Assembly: GCA_905221605.1 (NCBI GenBank)
Contig: CAJNDS010002356.1
Span: forward strand, 450,173-472,439
Length of the DNA: 22,267 nucleotides
Source: Symbiodinium natans
Taxonomy: Eukaryota > Sar > Dinophyceae > Suessiales > Symbiodiniaceae
Direction: 5' to 3'
Positions 1-9,184 of this stretch are shown here, piece by piece. Made by a program: the position numbers and the translations under genes. The notes below the pieces were generated by a model, which worked only from the letters and a program-made list of their open reading frames with translations, was not told the DNA's origin and made no database searches. Each line of letters starts with the position of its first letter. Position 1 is the first letter of the stretch.

Positions 1-248
1 AAGCTCGTGCCAGGAGCATGCCTGGTGCATCCAAGCGCAGCCAGGATGCAGGCACACGCCACGAGCCGGGTTTCTATCATGTGCGTTCCAACAGATGCAG
101 TAGAGAAGGCGATTGGTTGTAGAGTGTCATCGTGAGCAAGTGATGCTGTGAAGATTGATGTTCGACCTTGTGGATACTTTTGCCTTTGTTCTCGTCTGAA
201 GCTGCTTGGACTCGATAGCTCCCCTGGTCAGTTCCGCCTTTCCAATAG

Positions 249-880
249 TTGGGCTCATGGATCCCGAATCCGGGGCAGCGCCGCAGATGCACTTCGCGCC
301 CAGCCAGGATGGCTCCCAGTCGTTGGGAGTCATGCAGCAGATGATCCACGCCTTGCTTTCGAAGCTCAAGACCCTCCTTGATTCTTTTGGGACAAAGCAG
401 CAGTCAGTAGGTGTGGAGAACCGGTTCTACTTTGATGAGACCGAGAAAATCTGGAAGCTGCAAGGGGGTGAGACTGAAGAGGAGCGAGCGGAGGCTGAAG
501 CTTTCCGGTTTCACACAGGTAGAGGCCTGTCATCCAGCCTGGCGCCTGCAACCACGGCATGTGATGCAACACGGGGTGACTGGCATGGTGGTGGTTTGCC
601 ACCGCCCCCGCCGGCCATGGGGCCCGTAAGCTCGTCTTTGCATGGCGCTGCTGAGCCCTCGCAGTCAATGCCATGTCTGGCGCATCCCGTGTATGCTCCG
701 CAGGGCTTGGGCCAGGCACCACCGACAGCACCAAATCCACGACCAAGCGAGGCAAGTGCTGCAGGTGCTCCTCCGCTTGCAAATCCTTTTGCCCAAATCT
801 CAAAGCCGCTCTCCACACCTTTCGGTGCGCAGGGCCAACAACGGCCTGTGCTGGCATCTCCCTTTGCTCCGGCGCAGTAG
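249..880 (+). CDS. Sec16-like protein, C-terminal exon (partial gene)
   Basis: This is the last exon of a gene whose earlier exons are not recognised in the first 200 bases. The frame is open from 200 to the TAG at 878-880. A good acceptor (pyrimidine stretch then AG) ends at 248, so I start the exon at 249; an in-frame ATG at 257 is an alternative. The key block is at about 413-470: ENRFYFDETEKIWKLQGG followed by an acidic EEERAEAE run. It resembles the C-terminal signature of Sec16 (small polar run, F/Y-Y-D, K/R-W, acidic run, then proline-rich tail). A PPPPP run lies near 600 and the tail has an ANPF motif near 778. Sec16 organises COPII coat assembly at ER exit sites. The stretch from about 514 to 590 reads less like protein and follows a GGTAGAG, so an in-frame intron there is possible. 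Family assignment rests on one short block. An unrelated proline-rich scaffold is the alternative. Confidence 0.5.
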
Positions 881-1747
881 CCGAGTGAGCTGTCGAGTCC
901 CGAGCCCGCTCGTAAATTCAGATTGGTTTCACCTGAGTTGGGTTTGGCACCCTCAGTCAGAAGGCACAGACACTGGCAAATTCCGCGAGCGGGAAACGGC
1001 GACTTGCAGTAGCTGCATGGTGCAACACCAAAAGCAGGCAAAGCCAACCTGAATTGTGGCACAGGTTCCGGATCGAGTTCCAGATCACGCCTCGATCGGT
1101 GCTGGTGACTTGGCTCAGGACGGGCCATGTACATTGCCATCCGGCAAGGTGTGCAGCCGCCACAGTCGTGTGATCTTGCATTGTTGTGAACAATCCAAGT
1201 TGTGAACAGTAGTTAGAGAAGAAAGAGTATTAGAAGCATCACCGTTGGATGTGGGCTTGCATGCAGGATCTCCGATGATGCGTGAGTTCTGCAGCTGCCT
1301 TCCAACTGGTCAAGAGCCGCACTGAGTGCCAGCTCCAGTCCATTCTTCTCCCTTTGCAACTGCTCTGGTTGCCAGCCGGTGCGCGAAGAGATTCTACATC
1401 TTCAAGCTCTTTGCATGTGCTCGTATAGCTTGTATCATATATCACATTCTATCGCTTCAATTCGAGCAGCATGTTCAACTATGAATTTGAATTTGTTTGG
1501 CACGCGCAAGAGCTGTTTGAAGAGAGGTCCCCGCAACTGTACAGACCGCAGAGTCTTCCCAGGTTGCGTATGTTGCATCCGCCCTTACGCAACCAGTTTA
1601 GCTCAGGTTGTCTGGAAAAGAGATGCAGCCTCCCGCATTGTGCAGATACAGTGGCTCTGTTTTGACGCAAACATCCTGTGTGCACGCCCTGGAAGTTGCG
1701 GCTTCTCGTAGAAGGATTCGGAGTGCCGGCTTCGCCGGCAGCCAGCC
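881..1747. other. Intergenic spacer between Sec16-like and kinase genes
   Basis: I see no convincing coding exon here. Frames are short and lack family resemblance. The left part should include the 3' UTR of the Sec16-like gene. The right end holds the hairpin just before the kinase start. Confidence 0.5.
1724..1740 (+). repeat. Perfect 7-bp hairpin just before the kinase start codon
   Basis: TGCCGGC, loop TTC, GCCGGCA form an exact inverted repeat ending 7 bases before the ATG at 1748. It would form a stable GC-rich stem in DNA or in the 5' leader of the mRNA. No function is demonstrated. It is also coding-compatible, since the frame is open from 1712. Confidence 0.6.
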
Positions 1748-3568
1748 ATGGACGACCTGTGGCAAATCGCCGGCGGGTTATGCTCTGTGATAGAAACAGC
1801 CGGTGCGACTGGGCACCCTGTGCACACAAAGATTACGAACAGTGGGGTAGCTGTGGGTGAGCTGAGCGAGCTGGACAACAATGAGGCTCAGAGCAGGAGC
1901 CAGGAGGCCCAGACGCGGCGTTGTTGGTGCTGCGCAGGGCGTGAGAGCGCCAGAAGCTTGCGCGCCTCGGGAAGCGAATTCCTGAGGTTCGAGGATCTTT
2001 TGGGGGCAGTGCTGGACCCTGTTGCCAGGCTTGTGCGATTGGTTCATTGCCCGATAATTTCTGGAACCCGAGCTCGAAGAGACGTGTTCCTGCACATTGG
2101 TGGTGGCGAGAAGGTGCTGGAAGCTGTGAGAGAATGGGCCAGTCAAGTGAACGACAGGTGTACAACAAAGGGCCTGCGGAGATACCATGTTCTCATCAAT
2201 CCAGCGAGTGGCAGCGGAAATGCTGCATCCACATGGCAGCAAGTTCGTGAGCTCTTCGCCTGTCTGCCTTTCTTGGAGATCACAGAGACGCATACAACGC
2301 GTGCTGGGGAAGCATGTGAGATTGCTTCCCAGCTAGACCCCAATCAGTGTGACGGAATCATCGTAATCAGTGGCGATGGCATGGTGCACGAAGTCTTCAA
2401 CGGCCTCGCCCACCGCAGCGACCGAGGGGAGGCCCTGCGGATCGCCGTGGGCCACATCCCAGGAGGGAGCGGGAACGCCCTTGCCAAGAGCATCCTCCAC
2501 TCCAGCGGTGAGGCGTTCGGTGCCTTGGAGGCGGCCTTTCTGATCGCAAAGGGCAAGCAGAGAGAGGTGGACCTGATGACCGTCTCTCAGCCGAACCAGC
2601 CAGACCGCATCTCCTTCTTGGGCTTGTCCGCTGGTGTCATTGCAGATGTGGATCTTGGTTCTGAGTGGCTGCGCTTCATGGGAGGCTTCCGCTTCACCCT
2701 CTATGCTGCAGTGTGTATTGCTTACCCCAGGCCGCTCGTTGCTGAGCTGCACTACTGGCCCGCCACAAGCGAGGCACCAGCAGGTCCAGCGCCAGGCCTT
2801 GACTCCGAGCTTCCACCGGGGCCATGGGTGTCCATTTCTGGGGCATTTACCATCTTCTGGTCTGCCAACATGGCATGGATGTCTTACAAAGTACACCTGG
2901 CACCTGGGCAGTGTATGGGAGATGGCACGTGCTCCCTGGTCATTCTCCGCGATGCAGGAAGGCTGGCCCTGACTCAGTTTCTACTGGCACTGGAATCTGA
3001 TAGTGGTACACACCTTGATGTGCAAGGTGCGGAGAAGCTGGACTCTTGGCTTTGTCAACATGACCCCAAAATGCCGAACGCCCTCGCAGAACCCTTCAGA
3101 CGGGTTTCTGTAACGAAGCAAGTCTGGTCACTGCGCACCCCCTCAGCTGAGGAGTGCAAAGCATTCCGCCTTGTTCCCGCGGCTTCCGCCGCTGGGCTTG
3201 GCATCTTCATCCAAAAGCTAAGAACTTTGTAGCACGGGGGGCCCGGGAAAGGTGTAGGCAAGAGAAACTGGCGAAGGAGCAAAGCGGGCGTGGTATCGAG
3301 AGGGGCCCTAGCTAGAAGAAGAAGAAGAAGAAGAAGAAGAAGAAGAAGAAGAAGGGGCCCTAGTTCGAAGCGGGGGAAAGAACCCAAGACTAGGAAGGGG
3401 TGCATCCCCCAACCTTCTGCTACACGGCCCCCGAAGCAGGTTCGTGGCTATTTCAGCTTGGACGGCGAGGAGGTACCATTGCAGCCCATCCAGTTCTGGC
3501 CAACGGGGCAGGGCCGCGTGATAGGCCCGGCCTGGAGATCGCTGGGGTCTAGAGTCTGCCGTTGCTAA
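1748..3568 (+). CDS. Sphingosine kinase-like lipid kinase (two exons)
   Basis: Likely phosphorylates sphingosine with ATP to give sphingosine 1-phosphate. It belongs to the DAGK-catalytic superfamily. Exon 1 is 1748-3181 and exon 2 is 3440-3568. Motifs in order: VLINPASGSGN (about residue 148), the catalytic-loop block SGDGMVHEVFNGL (about 208), IPGGSGNALA (about 237), and the sphingosine-kinase block GVIADVDLGSEW (about 296) followed by RFTLYA. A downstream APGQCMGDGTCSLVI and a GTHLD also fit the family. Unspliced, the frame ends at TAG 3230-3232 just after AFRLVP, but the family ends with a DGE block. That block (YFSLDGEEVPLQPIQ) appears at 3449 in the same frame, so an intron is needed. 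The best fit is GC-AG, 3182-3439, phase 0; a GT donor at 3173 is the alternative. The ATG at 1748 is the first after an in-frame stop at 1709. The first 60 residues have no clear homology, so the true N-terminus could lie on an upstream exon. Ceramide kinase is less likely. Confidence 0.85.
3182..3439 (+). other. Intron of the kinase gene
   Basis: Placed because the protein family continues on its far side. The modelled donor is GCG|GCTTCC and the acceptor GCAG|GTTCG. The intron holds a GAA microsatellite framed by a direct repeat. Apart from TAG 3230-3232 the kinase frame stays open across it, so retention gives an early stop. Confidence 0.65.
3301..3363 (+). repeat. GAA microsatellite framed by an 11-bp direct repeat
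   Basis: A pure (AGA)n tract of 41 bases spans 3314-3354. AGGGGCCCTAG occurs exactly on both sides (3301-3311 and 3353-3363), and similarity continues a few bases beyond (CTAGAAG and TTCGAAG). Read in the kinase frame it would give a polyarginine run, which is why I treat it as intronic. Confidence 0.9.
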
Positions 3569-4476
3569 GGCGACCGTGCAGTCTTTCTCGAGTCTCTCTC
3601 TCTTTCCTCTGTCAGAGTCACTGCGCTCGTGCTCGTATCAAGACAGAACGTTCCTGAAAGCAAGGGTTGGTCATGAAGACTGACGCTGTTCTGGGCGATT
3701 TGCCTAGAACCACACAATTGCCAAGATCAAGAAGACCAGAAAACACTAGAGCGATTGCCGCATGAGACAGAATGAATAATGAAAACGGAGCCTCGATATG
3801 GATGAGGCCCAGAAAAAAGTCAAAGGATGGCTGGTGAAAATTACGGCATAGACCTCAGGCCCCCTTGCCTTCCTTGCAGTGTAAGGACCTTCAGAGCACT
3901 CCAAGAGCACTCCGAGACGAACCCCCAAAACGAACTCCAAGGCCACTTCACTCCCCCCAGGCCTCCCCCAAGACACCAAGAAAACTCCAGGGAGGCGAGA
4001 GTGCACAACAAACTCTGAGATCGGACGAAGCCAACACGACGCAAAGCTCAGAAAGCGCACGGAACTTAGATGGGAGCACGATTTCGAGTACCCAATGTGC
4101 ACGGGACGGGGGCAAGAGCGTCCAAGGGATAAGCAACAACCAGAGGCTTGCGAGGTTGCCTGAAATTTTCTAGCACTAAGACTATCTTAAAGCCGTGCAT
4201 TCTCAGGTTTGGGTTCTCAGCTTTCGGCTCTTGGTGTTTAGGGTTTCCTGCGGCTTCTTGGCTTCATGGCCTGTGGGCTTCTTTGGCTTGATGGCTGCAT
4301 TATGGGAGCATGCATGATGTCGGTTGCTGTAGATGCTTCCGCTCATGGCCAGTGTAAAGTGAAAGGACGACATGTCTATGCATATGGGTGCGCAGATTTT
4401 GGAGTCACATGTATACAAAAGTATATTTGTACATGATCAGATAAACGTGTTTCAGTCATGGTTTTCCAGTAATTCT

Positions 4477-4499
4477 CCCCCCCCCCCCCCCCCCCCCCC
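4477..4499 (+). repeat. C23 homopolymer
   Basis: An uninterrupted run of 23 C, followed after one G and one A by a second C6. Its exact length may be affected by sequencing error. Confidence 0.9.
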
Positions 4500-4900
4500 G
4501 ACCCCCCACACTGCCGCTTGCTGTTGTAAGCCGTGCAATGCTTCCTTGCTTCATCGCACCATCAGTAGACATATGACTCCTTTCCAAAACATGTTTTTGG
4601 TACTACTAGTACTACGACTGGAAGATAGCGACATACTATCTGATAGCAGCGTCCTCGTGCTAGAGTTCATTCTCATGAGGCAAAGCCGAAAGAAAACGTA
4701 AATCTTTTCCCGAAAGAGTAGGGGAGAGTGGACCTGCCCAATGCAGCCACAACCTCCTTTGAAATCCACACGCCTTACATGTGGGGTGAAATCAACTCCG
4801 TGGTGTCATGTTTTTGGCAGGGCGGGGACTCCCCTGCCCAAGACAGAATGAATACCCTCATATAAACCCTTATAAGCCCTATGCAAACCCGAAGCCCGCG

Positions 4901-4990
4901 AAAGAAGAAGAAGAAGCAGAAGAAGAAGGAGAACAAAAAAAAGAGAGCGCATGGAAGGCCAAGAAGCGGAGGCGAAAGAAAGAGGTGGAG
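4901..4990 (+). repeat. GAA-rich imperfect microsatellite
   Basis: Imperfect GAA/AAG repeats (GAAGAAGAAGAAGCAGAAG and similar) running into purine-rich DNA. The same trinucleotide makes the microsatellite in the kinase intron. Confidence 0.8.
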
Positions 4991-6012
4991 ACATTGCCTC
5001 GATCTTGTGCCGCGTGTGCACTTCCAGTGAACCCTTGGAGTGAACCGCCTGCGCGAGAAAGGGTTTCGCCCAACCCGTGTCACTCCTTGTAATTGGGTTG
5101 GCGTGCTAAACAATGGGAGAGCAGAGGCAAGAACTGGTCATAAGCAACCATGGAAGGGGAAGCAAGAAACCCCCCACGCAGGCAAGGACCCACGCAAGTA
5201 CGGTTGCACGAGGAGTGCAGGGTGGGATCATTCGCAAGCGCTCGCGCTGGAAACAGCAAAAAGGTGCGCCGCGCAAGCTAGCTCTGTGCGAGCGTAAGCT
5301 AAAACAGGCGCCGCGCGTAAGAACTGTTTTGTATTTGTCTTGGCGTTGGGGTTTGTGACGCCGCTCAGGAGAGGAGCGAGACTTGCTCTCTCTCCCTCTC
5401 TCTCTTTCTCGCTTGGTTTTCAATAGAGGTCAATGCCATCACCCATTGCATTGCCTCGTAGACAGACAAAGTAACTAAGTAGTTTAATACAGAGCGAGCC
5501 GATGTTTTGCTTCTGCTAGGATCTTCTCCAGATTCGCGTATGGACTCTGTGATGAATGTCTGACTCTGAAGTAGACACGGGACAAAGTCCCGATGACCTG
5601 CGCACTCCTGTCGCGCATGTCTATAGATGCGTCAGCAGTGTCAAAGCGAGACAAGCGCCCACTGTCTGAACGTTGTGTGTACCGTGCTGTACATATTTCC
5701 AGCAGGCTTTAAACAAGCCGTTGATTTCAGTGAGGATTTGCCCGGCGAGAGGGTTCAGAGAGGGTAATGGGATGCAATTGGTAGCACCAGTAGGCCAGGC
5801 ACGTTTGACTTCGCAACGCGCAACAGCTTGAAACCTTCAAGCTGCAGCGTAGAGCAGCTGCATGACTAAGCCTGAGCTGCAAGAGCTGCAAGCACAGTCC
5901 GTGCGGTCGAGAGTATCTGCGTCGAGCATCAGCAAGTCACCGCCTATCAGCCCACAATAACAGCAACGGTTTGTCTACGCATCCCAATGGGCCATGTCCG
6001 TTCCGCCTCTAA

Positions 6013-6342
6013 TCAGATGCGTCGGCGTAGAGAAGGCGCAGCATCAGGGTGAAGACTTGACTTAGGCTCAGCTGGAGGCTTGCCTTTTTTGTCGAGGCCC
6101 TGAATGGTGTCTACGAGTACACGGGTGCCCTCCATGGCCGTCCCTGCTATCGCCAGCGAGGGGCCCGATATGTCATCATGAATGTCATCATCTGCAGCAG
6201 AGAACCCAGCCGCCAAGCAAAGGACCGGACTCTCAACCGGCAATTTCGTGTGGTTTTGCCAGGACAGGGCCACGATGCTGTCAGGAAAAAGTGCTTGTGT
6301 GACGTAGAGCCCATGGCAGGGTTTTTTGTAGGGAGGCATCAC
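6013..6342 (-). CDS. Possible minus-strand exon, unknown protein
   Basis: A 109-codon minus-strand frame with mixed, protein-like composition (for example LYVTQALFPDSIVALSWQ and GPSLAIAGTAMEGTRVLVDT). No family was recognised and no conserved motif is visible. It opposes the direction of every recognised gene in the window, which counts against it. An exon of a multi-exon gene, a degraded copy or a chance frame are all possible. Confidence 0.2.
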   Translation of the reverse strand: MMPPYKKPCHGLYVTQALFPDSIVALSWQNHTKLPVESPVLCLAAGFSAADDDIHDDISGPSLAIAGTAMEGTRVLVDTIQGLDKKGKPPAEPKSSLHPDAAPSLRRRI

Positions 6343-6903
6343 GCTTGGACTTGATGATCTTGATGCATTTCATGCAGGATGCGGCGGAAGGGCCGATGTG
6401 GGCATCTGGCCTAGTGATTCTGGGCTTTCACGCTTCGGGATCGAGAGCTGTAAGGTTGTGACTCACAACACGGAGCTTCCAGGAGAGGCGCCAAGGCCTT
6501 AGCAAGGAGATGTGAATGCACCAAAACCCCACAGAAGCCAGGCGGCCTCCCAATGAGATTTTGAACCCCTAAGTCCCTAGGCATCCCTAAACGCCGAAGA
6601 GCCTTGAAACGCTTCTCACCTGAGGAATGAGAATGTTGTTGCACGAGCGCGGCATGGGGGGCGCTGGCCCTGGGAGGCCTCGTGTCAAGGAAACTGAGGT
6701 GTAGGCTTTTTAAGTGAGGGCTTCAGAGGTTTGGGGGATCTTCGGGTTGAGTCTTGGGGGGTTAGTTAGGCTTTCGGCTTCGGAAGGGTCTGCAGGTGAA
6801 GCTTTGGCAAGTCTGCTTTTTGCGTGACGATGCGTTCATGGACCAGCCGTGGCCTCACCTTCCGGGGCGAACCTCGAGCAATCTGAGTCTGAAACACCCC
6901 AAG

Positions 6904-6923
6904 CCCTAAACCCTAAACCCTAA
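6904..6923 (-). repeat. Interstitial telomere-like tract (CCCTAAA)
   Basis: Nearly three CCCTAAA units on the + strand, so the G-rich strand points left. This is the plant-type telomere repeat, also reported in dinoflagellates. Confidence 0.85.
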
Positions 6924-7080
6924 GTGTCAGGCCCGAGATGGAGTTCTGCCTGGTGATTCCATCGCCAGAGCTCATCGTCCAGGCATGGGATTCAGCCTTC
7001 GGAGTTGAAATCTCCTTCTGAATACCCCAAAAAAGCCTCAAGCAGCACCCGCTTCATTGCCTTTGGCCTTTGCGCAAACC

Positions 7081-7108
7081 TTTTTTTTTTTTGGGGGGGG
7101 GGGGGGGG
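7081..7108 (+). repeat. T12-G16 homopolymer pair
   Basis: Twelve T followed directly by sixteen G. It lies between two telomere-like tracts of opposite orientation. Confidence 0.9.
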
Positions 7109-7305
7109 AAAGGGCAGTGCGCGCCGTGATCTCCTGAGAGTCTCCTGAGAGGCCCCAGCCATGGATGGCACGGCCACGACCTGTGGCTTTCGACGCTCCG
7201 GCGTAGTCCACAAACGTGTGGCCTTCCGCAGGAGTGCCGCTCTCTCTTTTTTTTATCATGAGCATCCTCGAAGGCTCAGATTTGTTCAAGTGAGAACAAA
7301 GCTTA

Positions 7306-7345
7306 TTTAGGGTTTAGGTTTTAGTTTAGGGTTTAGGGTTTAGGG
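7306..7345 (+). repeat. Interstitial telomere-like tract (TTTAGGG)
   Basis: Five or so TTTAGGG units, some interrupted (TTTAGGTTTTAG). The G-rich strand points right, opposite to the tract at 6904. Confidence 0.85.
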
Positions 7346-8290
7346 ATTGGAGTCATAGAAGCCGCCTCTTGGCAGGATTGGCGACTCGAACGGTGCGCTG
7401 CCCATGATGTTTTGTCACGTTGAGAGCACCTGCAGCTGGTTAGCATGAAGGGCAAGCTCGACCGAGAACTATGAGGGCTGCAGGAAAAGGCTTTCACAGG
7501 CACAACTACCATTCAAAGGGTCTTTTGTTGGGGACTTGCCTTTTTCTCGAAAGCGTAAGTCTGACCCAACATACTTCGATGGCGCCATTTCTTCGATGCT
7601 CCGAACCAGCTTCAAACTGGAAGGGCTGAGCATGAGAGCGCTTTGTGAGCGGCGTGTCCGGCTGCTATACCGCGCGTGCGGGCGGGATGCTGTCTCGGAT
7701 TTGGCAACAGGGCATGTCAGGGTCGCCTCTGGAACCTCGCAATCCTCGCAACCGCCCCCGTTTTTTGACTCGCACGGTCGTCGAGTGTGATCCTGATGAT
7801 GGCCTGTCGCTACTGCTGCCCACGTGCAGTTCTCAGTGTATTCGGGTTGGCATGTAAGAGTATATAGGCGAAGAAGGCGTGAGCGTGTGTTAGAAGAGAT
7901 GACAGGAGGGGCCGGGGAGGAGCCAGCACGAAGTGGAGAGATATGAGCAGTCGAGCGGGCCAGCAGGCGAGCAAGCACCGAGTGGGTGCTTTGAATCAAC
8001 ATACACTCTCATGAACGATAGCGCGTCATGTTTGCTACCGAGATCCTGGCATTACCAGCTTGTGGATCTTCTGGATGCCTAAGCAGGCTTGCCCGACTCA
8101 TGCTGCCATGGCTTTCCCATGGATCCGAATCTTAGAATGCCTGAGATGTCTAAAGCTTGCCAGTCTCGCTGGCTCCTAGCGAATGTGAAGCAGGGGGCTC
8201 AGAGGTTGCAAGTGACAACAGCAAGACTTCGCAAGATGTTTGGCAATTGGTGGATCTGGTGGATGTGAAGCTGCTTGTGGAAGCCGTTGA

Positions 8291-8323
8291 AAGCTGCTGA
8301 AGCTGCTGAAGCTGCTGCTGAAG
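8291..8323 (+). repeat. AAGCTGCTG 9-bp tandem repeat
   Basis: Three copies of AAGCTGCTG, the last with an extra CTG. On the minus strand it reads as a glutamine/leucine run, which explains the long minus frame at 8150-8398. Confidence 0.8.
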
Positions 8324-9039
8324 TGTCGAAATCGTCATGACCAGCTTCTGCCAAGGCCGGGAGGAACGGGTGTGCAGAGTGTGGTGGCAAGGAGCCACAC
8401 AGGAGAAAGCCTCAAGGGCTTCAGTGACTTGTCTGAGAAGTTTTGGAGGAGTTTGCCAGATGACGGCTCAACTTGGGCATCCCTGTGGCCCTGGGAGGCT
8501 CAGCAAAAACAGAACTCGCACCAGTAGCTTTCAGACACACTGCTTCTGAAAACTGAAGCATCTGAAAGCCTGTTTGGTGCGCGATTTCGGCTTTCATGGA
8601 GGCGCAAATAGGTCCGAGGACTGTTGAACTGGCAGGTCGAGCCAGACGGATGGGAGTCTCCGACGGCCTTGACCCAAGATGGCTGTCGATGGAAGCTTGG
8701 TTACTGCTGGCAACCTCAAGGCTGATACCATCGGCTTGCAAGACGCAGATGCTGTGTGGGCACGGGTCTCAGCAAACCACTAAGAGATCGCTCGCAGTTG
8801 GCCGGGGGTGCTGTGCAGCTGTTCAGGTGGCCAACCGGGACATCCAAATCCGTCTGGCAAGCCCCGGCATTGTTGCAGCCCTATAGAACCTAAAGAGGAG
8901 CGCGCGCTTGTCCATTGCTGCATATTGCTCTGCCTTGGCCACCCACAACCTCGGCCTGGGAACCTTAATGTCCGCGTGGCCTGCGCTTGGCTCAATGGTG
9001 GCAAACCGCGAAAGTAGTGTTTGTGTTTATACGCAATGG

Positions 9040-9067
9040 GACATATGGTATTGTCATGCCATATGTC
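9040..9067 (+). repeat. 9-bp inverted repeat upstream of the PB1-ZZ gene
   Basis: GACATATGG (9040-9048) and CCATATGTC (9059-9067) are exact reverse complements around a 10-base loop. It lies about 120 bases before the first ATG of the next gene. A regulatory role is possible but unsupported. Confidence 0.6.
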
Positions 9068-9184
9068 GTGTGCGGTTGTGGGAGTTGTGGGAGGATGTCT
9101 CCAATGTCTTAGTTAGCAGGGCTACTTTCAAGTTCTCGATCAAGTGCTGCCCCATGGTCTTTCCGTAAACACCCTCCAACGTGG

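Larger units (their letters stand above)
3569..6012. other. Spacer with low-complexity tracts, no recognised gene
   Basis: No family could be recognised on either strand. The stretch holds a telomere-like TTTAGGG (about 4237), a C homopolymer (4477-4499), a GAA-rich block (about 4901-4990) and a CT-rich run (about 5383-5412). The frame at 4808-5092 is a lysine/glutamate run made by the GAA-rich DNA and is not supported as a gene. Confidence 0.5.
6345..9184. other. Spacer with telomere-like tracts and homopolymers
   Basis: No gene recognised. Two telomere-like tracts lie in opposite orientation (6904-6923 and 7306-7345) around a T12-G16 run. Opposed long frames occur at 7469-8002 (minus) and 7536-7790 (plus), neither with family resemblance. 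An AAGCTGCTG tandem repeat lies at 8291-8323. The 5' flank of the PB1-ZZ gene holds an inverted repeat at 9040-9067. Confidence 0.5.

Noticed and set aside
366-1140. Long minus-strand frames opposite the Sec16-like exon
   Set aside because: They mirror the plus-strand exon and its proline-rich, GC-rich codons. The plus frame carries the family signature.
4808-5092. Lysine/glutamate-rich plus-strand frame
   Set aside because: Its composition comes directly from the GAA-rich DNA. No family resemblance outside the repeat.
7469-8002. 177-codon minus-strand frame
   Set aside because: Ser/Arg-rich with no motif, overlapped by a plus-strand frame of similar quality. Length alone is weak evidence in GC-balanced spacer DNA.
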